Under the pieces are notes generated by a model that had not been told where the DNA came from, did not search any database, and saw only the letters and a list, made by a program, of their open reading frames with translations. Position numbers and translations under genes: made by a program. This document shows positions 16,641 to 25,156 of a stretch of 64,000 bases of DNA, one piece after another. The stretch comes from Verrucomicrobiota bacterium (GTDB lineage: Bacteria; Verrucomicrobiota; Verrucomicrobiia; Opitutales; UBA953), in contig VHDL01000008.1 in the NCBI GenBank assembly GCA_016871415.1, positions 1-64,000 of the forward strand, given 5' to 3'. Numbering within the stretch: position 1 is the first letter of the stretch; every line of letters begins with the position of its first letter.

Positions 16641-16753
16641 GGTAGGGGCAGGGGTAGGGACAGGGGCAGGGACAGGGGCAGGGGCAGGGACAGGGGCAGG
16701 GGCAGGGCTAGGGCTAGACCCTGCCATCATTACCTATCCCTGCCCCTGTCCCT
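16641..16753. repeat. G-rich hexamer array with inverted block
   Basis: GGGGCA/GGGACA/GGGGTA units fill 16641-16714, a short GGCAGGG/CCCTGCC hairpin closes them (16701-16725), and the inverse TCCCTGCCCCTGTCCCT follows at 16737-16753. This repeats the design at 1-254: a direct array followed by a small inverted block. It occupies the gap between the convergent aminotransferase remnant and DUF1501 gene. Confidence 0.9.
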
Positions 16754-16774
16754 CGGTTAGGCGCAACCTAACCG
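16754..16774 (-). terminator. Hairpin at the 3' end of the DUF1501 gene
   Basis: CGGTTAGG (16754-16761) and CCTAACCG (16767-16774) form a perfect 8-bp stem with a 5-nt loop. It overlaps the stop codon of the leftward DUF1501 gene. No U tract follows on the leftward transcript, so a terminator role is only possible. Confidence 0.4.
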
Positions 16775-18198
16775 ACGATTTTCTTGTAAGGCTCACCTTC
16801 GTTCTGCGTCGGACGTTCCGGGCGGCCTTTGTAGCGGTAGGTCAGGCCCATGTTGTCGATGCCGAGCAGCCAGAGGATGGTCGCGTGCAGGTCGTGCACG
16901 TGCAGGGGCGTCTCCTGGGCGCGCAGGCCGAGCTCGTCGGTGGAGCCGATCGTCTGGCCGCCCTTCACGCCGCCACCCGCCATCCACATCGAGAAGCCCG
17001 TCGGGTTGTGGTCGCGGCCGTCGCCCTTCTCGGACATCGGCGTGCGGCCGAACTCACCGCCCCAGACCACGAGCGTCTCGTCGAGCAACCCGCGTGACTT
17101 GAGGTCCTTGAGCAGGCCGGCCACGGGTTTGTCCATGGAGGCGCAGAGCTTCGAGTGGTTGTCCTCGATCTTGGCGTGGGCGTCCCACTTGGAGCCCGCC
17201 CCGTGGAAGATCTGCACGAAGCGCACGCCCCGTTCGACCATCCGGCGGGAGAGCAGGCAGAGCCGGCCCATCGTCTCGGTCGTCTTGTCATCGAGCCCGT
17301 AGAGCTTGCGCGTCGCCTCCGTCTCGCCGTTGAGGTCGACCACGCCGGGCGCCTCGGCCTGCATGCGGAAGGCCATCTCGTAGCCGGCCAGACGTGCGGA
17401 GAGTTCGGACTGGTCGGGGAAGCGGCCCGCGTAGTCCCGGTTGAGCTCGCCGATGAGGTCGAGCTTGGCGCGCTGCATCTCGGGCCCGACGGCATCCGGC
17501 GTGAGCAGGTCGGGGATGGGTTCGGTGCCGCCCTGGATGCGCACGCCCTGGTGGACCGCCGGCAGGAAGGCCGAGCCCCAGGTGCGGGGCCCGTTGACCA
17601 CCGAGGACTGGTTGTCCTGCATGACCACGAAGTCGGGGAGGTTGCGGTTCTCGGAGCCGATGCCGTAGCTCACCCAGGAGCCCAGCGAGGGCTTGCCCGC
17701 GATGATCGACCCCGTGTTCATCTGGCAGACGCCCGCGGAGTGGTTGAGCCCGTCGGATTTGCAGGAGCGGATGACCGCGATGTCCTCCGAGCAGCCTCCG
17801 ATGTGCGGTATCCAGTCGGAGAACCACTGGCCGGTCTTGGCGTGACGCGTCCACTCCCGCTTCGAGGCGAGCAGCGGCGCGCCCACTTCGCCCATCGCCG
17901 TGATCACCTTGCCGAAGCTCTCGGGCAGCCTCTGTCCGGCGAGCTTCTGCAGGAGCGGCTTGGGGTCGAGCAGGTCCATCTGCGACGGTCCGCCTTCCAT
18001 GAACAGGAAGATCACGCTCTTGGCGCGGGGCGCGATGGAGCCGATCCCGTCTCGCTTCGGCGTGCCCGCGGCCGGGACGCGGAGGTCGCGGGCGAGCAGG
18101 TCCGTGAAGGCCATCGAGCCGACGCCTAGGCCGGCGTTGAAGAGGAAGTCGCGCCGGGAACGGGGCTTCTCGTAGCGGTGGCAGCGTGGGTCGTTCAT
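16768..18198 (-). CDS. DUF1501 family exported protein
   Basis: 476 residues. Seen: a twin-arginine-type leader (RRDFLFNAGLGVGSMAF, about residues 15-31), then the DUF1501 (PF07394) core, related to sulfatase/alkaline phosphatase folds: IFLFMEGGPSQMDLLDPKP, SCKSDGLNHSAGVCQMNTGS, GGEFGRTPMSEKGDGRDHNP and LHVHDLHATILWLLGID. Known: these proteins are nearly always encoded beside DUF1549/DUF1553 genes in Planctomycetota and Verrucomicrobiota and are exported; their reaction is not established. The start overlaps the stop of the upstream DUF1549/1553 gene by 4 nt (ATGA), so the pair is coupled. Confidence 0.88.
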   Translation of the reverse strand: MNDPRCHRYEKPRSRRDFLFNAGLGVGSMAFTDLLARDLRVPAAGTPKRDGIGSIAPRAKSVIFLFMEGGPSQMDLLDPKPLLQKLAGQRLPESFGKVITAMGEVGAPLLASKREWTRHAKTGQWFSDWIPHIGGCSEDIAVIRSCKSDGLNHSAGVCQMNTGSIIAGKPSLGSWVSYGIGSENRNLPDFVVMQDNQSSVVNGPRTWGSAFLPAVHQGVRIQGGTEPIPDLLTPDAVGPEMQRAKLDLIGELNRDYAGRFPDQSELSARLAGYEMAFRMQAEAPGVVDLNGETEATRKLYGLDDKTTETMGRLCLLSRRMVERGVRFVQIFHGAGSKWDAHAKIEDNHSKLCASMDKPVAGLLKDLKSRGLLDETLVVWGGEFGRTPMSEKGDGRDHNPTGFSMWMAGGGVKGGQTIGSTDELGLRAQETPLHVHDLHATILWLLGIDNMGLTYRYKGRPERPTQNEGEPYKKIVG

Positions 18199-21100
18199 TC
18201 GACGTAGAGGAATTCGGAGCCGTTGAGCATCGCGTGGCAGAAGGCCGCGAGCGCGCGGTCCGCGGGGGAGAGCGGGGCGCCGGGCTTGGAGTCGGACCTG
18301 GCCTCCGTCTTGCCGGGCTTGTTCGCGGCCGGCATGCCCATCGAGAGCAGGTGACCCCGGCCCGAGGAGTCGGACATCACGCCCACCTTGTTCTCAAAGC
18401 GCCAGAAGCCCATCGTGCGGGGGCTCGGGTCCTCGCTGGTGAAGAGGAGGTCGCCCGTGCCGAGCGCGCCGGAGCTGATGCGCACGTCGTCCAGCGCGCC
18501 ATGGAATCCCGAGGTCGAGGAGGACGCGCGTCCGCCGAGGCTGACCGGGTGGGGGTTGTCGGGCAGCGCGACGAGGCCGCTCGCCACCTTGTCGACGAGC
18601 AGGGGTTCGTCGTCGTTGGAGAGGTCCTTCACCGCGAACGTCACCTCGCCGGCCGATCCCGGGGTCGCGTAGCGCACCGCGGCGGAGACGAAGTAGGGCT
18701 TGTTCATCTCGATGCGCAGTCCGGAGAAATGCACCGCCTCGCCGAACGAGCCGTCCTTGAGCGTGCCGAAGGCCTGGAGCGCGAGCACCATCGGAGCCCG
18801 GCGGGAGCGCATGCCCGTGATGCCCAGCTGCCAGTAGGATTCCTTGGAGGAGCCGGAGCCCTTGGCGACGATCACGCGGAGCGCCCCGCTGTCGCTGACC
18901 GAGCGCGGCACGATGACCGCCTCGACCGTGAAGCCCTTGGAGAAGTCGAGTCCTTCGGTGCCGGCGGCCACGAGAGGCGTGCGGTGATCCATGTCGAGCC
19001 GGGCGGCCTGGCCGTCGCGGTTGGGGATCTTCTCCGGATTGAAGGCGGCGGTCGCGGCGGCCTTCTCAGGCGCGGCCTTGGTGTTGGCCCGGATGAACGC
19101 CGCTCCGCGGGCGGTCTCCTTCGGGCTGGGCGCGCGGGCGTGCAGCAGGGCGTAGGCGCGGGCGACATGCTGCTCCGGCGTGCCCGCGGGCAGCTCAGCC
19201 CTGAGCCGTCGCGCCATCGTCTCGCCGCGCTTGAGCATGAACGGGCTGTTGAGGAGCAGCAGGGACTGGATGGGCGTGGTCGTGACCGGACGGGAGGACG
19301 AGGAGTTGAACCACTCCGGCGCGTCGAACACGTCCATCAGCGGGTCGCGGTTGTTGCGGATCGCGCGGGTGTAGACGCTGCGCACGGGTTCGGAGAAGAG
19401 CGCGCCTTCGCCGCCCTGCTTCTTGGCGTCGAGGTCGCCGCAGGCCGCGAACAGCGCGTCGCGGATCTGTTCGGCCTCCAGCCGCTGGGGCTGGAAGCGC
19501 CAGACGAGCACGTTGAGCGGATCTTTCGTCCGGCCCGCGGAGGGATCGGGGTGGTCCGAGGACCTGCGGTAGGCGGCGCTGGTCAGCACCAGCCGGTGCA
19601 TCGCCTTCACGTCCCAGCCGAGGCGCACGAACTCGGAGGCCAGCCAGTCGAGCAGTTCCGGATGCGAGGGCGGTTCGCCGAGCCTTCCGAAGTCGCTGGC
19701 GTAAGGCGTGAGACCGCGGCGGAAGTACTGCTGCCAGAGGCGGTTCATCGCCAGGCGTGCGGTGAACGGATTCTCGGGCTGCGTCAGCCAGCGGGCGAAG
19801 GCGGCGCGCCGGCCGGACGACTCGACGCCCTCGGGGGCGGGCGGGATGACGGCGGGCGCCGCCGGCACGGTCTTGCTGAGGACGGAGAGGAAGGCGGGCT
19901 CGATGGCGGCGTCCTTCTTGGGGATCGTCACGGGCGAGGCCGTGCGTGCGGGCTCGCGGACGGCGAGCACGTAGGGAGGCTCCTCGGGCTTTTCGGCGTC
20001 GAACGTGGCGAGCTGCTTGCGGAGGTCGTCCAGCCGGGTGCGGTTCTCGCCCTTGATCACGCGGTCGAGTCGCGCGAATTCGTAGTCGACCTGGCGCCAG
20101 GCGAGGGCGGCCAGCTGCGCCTCGACGGGCGCGCGCTCCGCAGCCGGCTTGTTGATCATCGCCTGGATGTCCTCGGGGAACATGCCGACGGACCGGGTCG
20201 TCGCCTTGTCGCGGTAGGGCTGCTCGATCTTGGCGATCTCCTCCCGGATGGCGGCGGTCTTCTTCTCCCAGACCGCGAGCTTGCGGGCGTGGGTCTCGGC
20301 CTCCTCCTTCGTCCAGGCCGCGCGGTCCTCGACCGGCAGGATGTTGGAGAAGAAGGCGCGCAGGGCGAAGTAGTCGCGCTGCAGGATTGGGTCGAACTTG
20401 TGGTCGTGGCAGCGGGCGCACTGCATGCCGGCACCGAGCAGGGCGTCGCCCACGGTGTCCGTGACGTCGTTGAGGATGGTGGTCCACTGGCCCCGCGCGT
20501 CGCGCAGGTTGTATTCGTAGATCCAGTGGTGGAGGAAGCCCGTGCCGGTGAGGGCGTCGGGGTCGCCGGGGAAGAGTTCGTCGCCCGCCACCTGTTCCTG
20601 CAGGAAGCGGTCGTAGGGCTTGTTGGCGTGGAGGGAGCGGATGACGTAGTCGCGGAAGCGCCAAGCCGTCGGCCGGTAGTCGTCGGCACGGAAGCCGTCG
20701 CTGTCGGCGTAGCGCACGAGGTCGAGCCAGACGCGGGCGTTGCGTTCGGCGAAGCCGCGCGAGGCGAGCAGCCGGTCCACCAGGCGCTCGTAGGCGCCGG
20801 GGGCCGCGTCCTTGACGAAGGCTTCGACTTCCTCCGGCGTGGGCGGGAGGCCGGTCACGTCGAAGGTCACACGGCGGATGAGGGCGGTGCGTGCGGCTTC
20901 GGGGGCGGGCGTGAGACCTTCCTTGGTGAGGCGCTGGTCGATGAAACGGTCGACGGGATTGGAGCCGGTGGAGGGCAGGGCGGGGGCGGGGACTTCGGTG
21001 CGGACGACCGGACGGTAGGCCCACCAGGAGCGGTCCTCGTCATTGATCCTGCCCGGCAGGTACTTGCCGCTCACCGGTTTGGCGGCGCGGCTGGCCGGCC

Positions 21101-21446
21101 ACTTGGCGCCGGCGGAGACCCAGGACTTGATCGTGGCGACTTCCTCGGCGGTGAGCCGATCGCCCTTCGGCGGCATCATCTCGTCCTCGTCGGTGGAGAG
21201 GATGCGCTGGAGGAACAGGCTCTCCTCCGGCTTGCCGGCGACCAAGGCCGTGCCGGAGTCGCCGCCGACCGTGAGGCCCTGTGCGGCGTCCATGACCAGG
21301 CCGCCCTTGTTCTTGCCGGCTGAGTGGCTGTGGCATTCGAAGCAGCGCCGGTCGAGGATGCTCAGCGCCTTTTCGGAAAGATCATCCGCGGCCAGCCCGG
21401 GGAGGGCGGCCAACAGGGGCAGAATCAGGGCGGGTCGGAGGGACAT
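18195..21446 (-). CDS. DUF1549/DUF1553 protein with cytochrome c-type motif and inserted LamG-like domain
   Basis: 1083 residues. Seen: a signal peptide (about 1-20), a planctomycete-type cytochrome c domain with haem motif CFECH (35-39), DUF1549 (about 145-370, with a second CARCH motif near 347), DUF1553 (about 560-790) and then a LamG/concanavalin-like region (about 800-990) that is followed by the normal end of DUF1553 (AFCHAMLNGSEFLYVE). The LamG thus appears inserted near the C-terminal end of DUF1553. Known: such proteins are thought to take part in polysaccharide or surface chemistry in the periplasm; exact role unknown. It is first in a two-gene unit with DUF1501. Confidence 0.88.
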   Translation of the reverse strand: MSLRPALILPLLAALPGLAADDLSEKALSILDRRCFECHSHSAGKNKGGLVMDAAQGLTVGGDSGTALVAGKPEESLFLQRILSTDEDEMMPPKGDRLTAEEVATIKSWVSAGAKWPASRAAKPVSGKYLPGRINDEDRSWWAYRPVVRTEVPAPALPSTGSNPVDRFIDQRLTKEGLTPAPEAARTALIRRVTFDVTGLPPTPEEVEAFVKDAAPGAYERLVDRLLASRGFAERNARVWLDLVRYADSDGFRADDYRPTAWRFRDYVIRSLHANKPYDRFLQEQVAGDELFPGDPDALTGTGFLHHWIYEYNLRDARGQWTTILNDVTDTVGDALLGAGMQCARCHDHKFDPILQRDYFALRAFFSNILPVEDRAAWTKEEAETHARKLAVWEKKTAAIREEIAKIEQPYRDKATTRSVGMFPEDIQAMINKPAAERAPVEAQLAALAWRQVDYEFARLDRVIKGENRTRLDDLRKQLATFDAEKPEEPPYVLAVREPARTASPVTIPKKDAAIEPAFLSVLSKTVPAAPAVIPPAPEGVESSGRRAAFARWLTQPENPFTARLAMNRLWQQYFRRGLTPYASDFGRLGEPPSHPELLDWLASEFVRLGWDVKAMHRLVLTSAAYRRSSDHPDPSAGRTKDPLNVLVWRFQPQRLEAEQIRDALFAACGDLDAKKQGGEGALFSEPVRSVYTRAIRNNRDPLMDVFDAPEWFNSSSSRPVTTTPIQSLLLLNSPFMLKRGETMARRLRAELPAGTPEQHVARAYALLHARAPSPKETARGAAFIRANTKAAPEKAAATAAFNPEKIPNRDGQAARLDMDHRTPLVAAGTEGLDFSKGFTVEAVIVPRSVSDSGALRVIVAKGSGSSKESYWQLGITGMRSRRAPMVLALQAFGTLKDGSFGEAVHFSGLRIEMNKPYFVSAAVRYATPGSAGEVTFAVKDLSNDDEPLLVDKVASGLVALPDNPHPVSLGGRASSSTSGFHGALDDVRISSGALGTGDLLFTSEDPSPRTMGFWRFENKVGVMSDSSGRGHLLSMGMPAANKPGKTEARSDSKPGAPLSPADRALAAFCHAMLNGSEFLYVE

Positions 21447-21507
21447 CGGACCCCTCCATTTGAGGGGTTATGGAGGTGACCGCAACCCCCTAGGAAATGT
21501 TCCCCGT

Positions 21508-22548
21508 TCAGAGGCCGAGTCGCTGCCTCCAGGCCGGGTAGTCCTTGGCGAGCAGGTCCCGGGCGTATTCACCGTACCAGCTGAAGCCATTGCGGCGCTC
21601 GTGGCTGATTTCGGAGAGGTTTTCCCGGGGGATGCCGTCGCGGCTGCAGAAGAAGGGCCTGGCCGTCTTCAGGTCATAGAACCGGGCCCAGAGGTCGGGC
21701 GCCTTCGGGTCCTGCACGACGACTTTGTCCTTGCTCAGGAGGCCGGAGCGTTCTTCGACGCGGATGCCCTTGATGCGATGCGCGTCCAGCCAGGCGCATG
21801 CCCCCTCGACCGCGGCCTTCGTCTCAGCGTCGGGCTTCTCGACGCTCATCAGGATGCGGATGAGGTCGATCGACTCCATGCCGCTGAAGGAGACCAGTTC
21901 GAAGGTGCGCGCGGGACGCGGCGAGAAGTCGACCTCGTCGTGCTGCGCGCACCAGACCGTGCGGCGTCCGTCCACGACGATCTGGCAGCGCAGGATGCAG
22001 CTCACGCCCCGCTCAAAGGCCTTCCCGCAGGCCTGCCTGGTCTCGGCGGGCACGAAGGCGTAGGTCTTCTCGGTCGCGATCTCACGCAACAGCCACATCA
22101 GCCGGGACATGGTGTTGTCGTTGAAGGTGATTCGGGTGTCGTAGCCCTTGACCGGCGGCGGGCGGTGCGGCCAGCCGCCGTTCTCATACTGCGCGGAGAG
22201 GATGCAGCGCAGCGCCCTGTCGAAGGATTCGCGGTGCGCGGGCTTCGACGAGCCGGCTGCGATCACCTTGGCCAGGAACCGCACCTCGTCGGTCGTCGCA
22301 TGGTCGTCGAAGGTGCCCTTGAGTTTCTTGCGATCGCCCGAATAGGGAGCGGAGACGAGGTCCTTCTCCTCCTGCCAGGCGCCGTTGTCGGCCTGCCAGG
22401 TGACGAGGTTGTCGGCGACGCGCAGGGCCTCGTCGCCGGCGAACCACGCGGCGTCCCGTTTCAGGAACCGCTTGGCGGAGGGCGTCCTGTCGGCGGCGGC
22501 CGAATGGCCGGCCAGGGTCAGGCAGAGCAGGATGAGCAGGGCACGCAT
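21508..22548 (-). CDS. Exported PL10-type pectate lyase
   Basis: 346 residues from the ATG at 22548, which opens a signal peptide (MRALLILLCLTLAGHSAAAD); starts a few codons upstream are possible. Known: polysaccharide lyase family 10 cleaves polygalacturonate by beta-elimination. Seen: NLVTWQADNGAWQEEKD, TFDDHATTDEVRFLAKV, CILSAQYENGGWPHRPPPV, ITFNDNTMSRLMWLL, WCAQHDEVDFSPRPARTFE and PDLWARFYDLKTARPFFCSR, which follow the family order, including the Arg of ARTFE in the proposed catalytic region. No other pectin genes are adjacent. It is separated by about 60 nt from the DUF1549/1553 gene downstream and is divergent from maf. Confidence 0.78.
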   Translation of the reverse strand: MRALLILLCLTLAGHSAAADRTPSAKRFLKRDAAWFAGDEALRVADNLVTWQADNGAWQEEKDLVSAPYSGDRKKLKGTFDDHATTDEVRFLAKVIAAGSSKPAHRESFDRALRCILSAQYENGGWPHRPPPVKGYDTRITFNDNTMSRLMWLLREIATEKTYAFVPAETRQACGKAFERGVSCILRCQIVVDGRRTVWCAQHDEVDFSPRPARTFELVSFSGMESIDLIRILMSVEKPDAETKAAVEGACAWLDAHRIKGIRVEERSGLLSKDKVVVQDPKAPDLWARFYDLKTARPFFCSRDGIPRENLSEISHERRNGFSWYGEYARDLLAKDYPAWRQRLGL

Positions 22549-22604
22549 GGACGTCATCATGCGCCGACTGCCCGCCCCCTCAATAGCTGCCATGGGGATA
22601 AGGG

Positions 22605-23231
22605 TTGAAAGTTCAGCGATTCGCATCCCCTTTTCGGGCGTTGGAACCGCTCCGTTTCATCCTGGCCTCGGCCTCCCCGCGTCGGACTCAGCTCCTGTCC
22701 GAGGCCGGCGTCCCGCATGCGGTCGTGACCGCCGCGGTGACGGAGCACGAGGATCCCTCGATGGACCCCGCGGTGATGGTGCTGCACAACGCGCGGATCA
22801 AGGCGGCGGCCGTCTCGGCGCTGCATCCCAGCGCCCTCGTGCTCGGGGCTGACACCACCGTGGCGTTCGGCGACCGCGCGCTCAACAAGCCGGCCGACCT
22901 CGCGGAGTCCGCGGCGATGCTGCGTTCGCTCTCCGGCCGCGAGCACGTCGTGCACACGGGGGTCTGCCTGCTGTGCCCCGCGCTCGGCATCGACGAGTCG
23001 CATGACGTGACCGCCTGGGTTCGCTTCAAGCCACTTTCGGAGGCGGACATCGCCCGTTATCAGTCTCTGGTGAACACCTTGGACAAGGCCGGAGCCTACG
23101 GTATCCAGGAGGGCAGGGAGATCATCATCGCGGCCCATCAGGAGCCCCTCTCCACCATCATGGGCCTGCCGGTCGAGTTCGTGGTCGGCCGGCTCCGCAC
23201 CCTCGGCGTACTGGAGAGGCTCCGCGCATGA
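22605..23231 (+). CDS. maf: Maf-family nucleoside triphosphate pyrophosphatase
   Basis: 208 residues from TTG at 22605; the true start could be later because conserved sequence begins at FILASASPRR (about 18-27). Known: Maf proteins hydrolyse dTTP, UTP or modified nucleotides to monophosphates in the cytoplasm. Seen: LASASPRRTQLL, LGADTTVAFG, NKPADLAES, DKAGAYGIQEGR and TIMGLPVE. Subtype (dTTP/UTP or 7-methyl-GTP) cannot be fixed from this alone. The stop overlaps the ATG of the next gene (ATGA). Confidence 0.9.
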   Translation: MKVQRFASPFRALEPLRFILASASPRRTQLLSEAGVPHAVVTAAVTEHEDPSMDPAVMVLHNARIKAAAVSALHPSALVLGADTTVAFGDRALNKPADLAESAAMLRSLSGREHVVHTGVCLLCPALGIDESHDVTAWVRFKPLSEADIARYQSLVNTLDKAGAYGIQEGREIIIAAHQEPLSTIMGLPVEFVVGRLRTLGVLERLRA

Positions 23232-24133
23232 AGGCCGCGCTCCTACTGCTGCCCGGACTGCTGTGCGCCGCCCCTTCGGGCGACGCCGAGTTGCGCGCGA
23301 CCGTCCTGGGCCGCCCGACCGTCCTGCGCACCACCTCGCGCACGGCCGGGGCGATTGACTCCTTCCGCTGGGGCGTCGAGGAGTTCATCGACACCCATGA
23401 TCACGGGCGTCAGCTGCAATCGGCCGTCAACGCGGACTTCGAGGGGCGGTTTTTCGTCGAGACCTACAATCCCACCGAGGCGGGATCCGTCGCCGATGCG
23501 CTCGGCCCCCGGTCCAGCAGCGTGCTCGAGGGCATCCAGGTCAAGGACGGCGCCCTCTCGACCCGCACGCGCATGGCCTACTGGCTGCCGCCGGGCGGAA
23601 GTTCCCACGGTCGGCCGGCGTTCAACCGCGAGGTCGTCTCCGGACACGTCCTCCGCAAGAACGTCAAGTTCGGCTGCGAGGGCGTGGAGAACGCCCTCGA
23701 CTATGCCGTGGCGTTCTCCGTGCCCCCGGACCACGAGCATCGCTACCTACAGTTCGAGGTCCTCACCGGCTACATGCCGTCCCGATTCTCCGTGCCCCTG
23801 TCCTTCGACGCGGCGCGGGGCGATTTCACGCCACGTGACACTTCCAAGCAGGGTGAGCTTTCCGACCCGGTCGCCTTGTCGACTCCGGACGGCAAGTCGG
23901 CCATGGGCGTGCTGCTGCTTTCGATTCCCTCCTCCGCTTATGCCAAGCCCGGGTATGGCAGCTTCTTCTTCGCCCAGGACGAAGTCGCCAAGTGGAACGT
24001 GGTCGTCCGGCTACGCTCGGAACGGCCCATTCCCTCGGGTGAGCATCCCTTCCGGTGCGCCGTGGTCTTCGGCAGCCGCGAGGACTGCCTCGCCGCATTC
24101 CGGGTCCTTTCGGCCCGGCAGGTCATCCGCTGA
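23228..24133 (+). CDS. Exported protein of unknown function, coupled to maf
   Basis: 301 residues. Seen: a signal peptide (MKAALLLLPGLLCAAP), then a beta-rich sequence with WGVEEFIDTHDHGRQLQSA (about 50-68), FNREVVSGHVLRKNVKFG and SRFSVPLSFDAARGDFTP. No domain is recognised. The DHGRQLQ stretch followed by aromatic-rich strands resembles carbohydrate-active folds, but this is only an impression. The ATG overlaps the maf stop codon. A TonB-like gene follows 6 nt later. Confidence 0.65.
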   Translation: MKAALLLLPGLLCAAPSGDAELRATVLGRPTVLRTTSRTAGAIDSFRWGVEEFIDTHDHGRQLQSAVNADFEGRFFVETYNPTEAGSVADALGPRSSSVLEGIQVKDGALSTRTRMAYWLPPGGSSHGRPAFNREVVSGHVLRKNVKFGCEGVENALDYAVAFSVPPDHEHRYLQFEVLTGYMPSRFSVPLSFDAARGDFTPRDTSKQGELSDPVALSTPDGKSAMGVLLLSIPSSAYAKPGYGSFFFAQDEVAKWNVVVRLRSERPIPSGEHPFRCAVVFGSREDCLAAFRVLSARQVIR

Positions 24134-24139
24134 AGGGCG

Positions 24140-25156
24140 GTGACGCTTGAAGTCGATTGCCGGGCGGGTTTACTCCCTTCCGTGCAGGAGCCCTCCTCAT
24201 TCGACCCGGCCTCCGTCATCACGGCCGCCGTGGCGTCGGTGCTGCTGCACGTGCTTCTGTATCTGGTCCTGCCCGGCGATTTCCGGTCGATCCTGGCCCT
24301 GCCTGTCGCCGTCGAGCCCGTGCGACCGATGAAGGTGACCGTCGCCCCCGCCGAAGTGTCGCCCCAGCGCCTGCCTGAGCACATGCGTCCCCGCGTCATC
24401 GAGGCGCCGGCGAACGCCAACCGTGCCGTGCCGGAGAAGACCCCTTTCGTGGCCGCCCGCAACCAGACCGCGGCGCAGCCCGTCCCGGAGAGGAGTCCAA
24501 CTCAGTCGGCGCTGCCTCGCACCGAGGGCACCTCGCAGGAGATGCGTGTCAGCCAAGGCGTCCCGCGGCGCATCGAGGAGTCATCCGTCGCCTCGGCGGA
24601 AAACCGGCCCGGGACCTCGGCCGTCGCCTTGGGCCTGGCTCCCGGCAATCGTCCCGGACCCGTCGGCGCAGGCGGACAGGCGCCGCAGGCCAAGCCCGAG
24701 CCCGCCGTCGCGCCCAGGCCCGCTGCGGCCGACGTCCCCAAGCCCGTCAACCCTGAGCGCCCCAAGGCCATGGTGCCTTCCGGCACCGCCGGCCTCCTCC
24801 TGCGCAACAACGTCGGCGTCAATCGCGCCGGCCTCGTCGCCGTCGACGCCCGCTTCAGCCAGTATGGCGACTACGTGCAGCGCATGATGGAGGCCATCCA
24901 GTCGAGCTGGTGGGACATCATCGAGCGCTCCCGATTCGAGACCGTGGCGACCGGAACCTGCATCGTGCGCTTCGTCCTACGCCGCGACGGGACCGTCCAT
25001 GACGCCCAGATTCTGCGGACCGACGTCCCCCGCATGATGGCCCTCGCCTGCAAGGACGCCGTCATGGCGCCCGCGCCTTACGACGCGTGGCGGGCCGACA
25101 TGGTCGCCCTCTACGGCGAGGAGGACGTGGTCATGATCTCCTTCCACTACCGCTGA
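24140..25156 (+). CDS. TonB/TolA-like proline-rich periplasm-spanning protein
   Basis: 338 residues from GTG at 24140 (preceded by AAGGG); another GTG at 24182 would begin nearer the membrane segment. Seen: one N-terminal membrane helix (about 26-45), a long Pro/Ala/Lys-rich span (about 60-215) and a C-terminal TonB-type domain (about 230-338) with CIVRFVLRRDGTVHDAQIL. Known: such proteins couple inner-membrane energy to outer-membrane transport or link envelope layers. No ExbB/ExbD or receptor genes are adjacent. The stop overlaps the start of the pseudouridine synthase gene (TGATG). Confidence 0.65.
   Translation: MTLEVDCRAGLLPSVQEPSSFDPASVITAAVASVLLHVLLYLVLPGDFRSILALPVAVEPVRPMKVTVAPAEVSPQRLPEHMRPRVIEAPANANRAVPEKTPFVAARNQTAAQPVPERSPTQSALPRTEGTSQEMRVSQGVPRRIEESSVASAENRPGTSAVALGLAPGNRPGPVGAGGQAPQAKPEPAVAPRPAAADVPKPVNPERPKAMVPSGTAGLLLRNNVGVNRAGLVAVDARFSQYGDYVQRMMEAIQSSWWDIIERSRFETVATGTCIVRFVLRRDGTVHDAQILRTDVPRMMALACKDAVMAPAPYDAWRADMVALYGEEDVVMISFHYR

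Noticed and set aside
18186-21323. Rightward open frame of about 1045 codons opposite the DUF1549/1553 gene
   Set aside because: Antisense to a gene with clear haem and DUF motifs; composition is that of a shadow frame.
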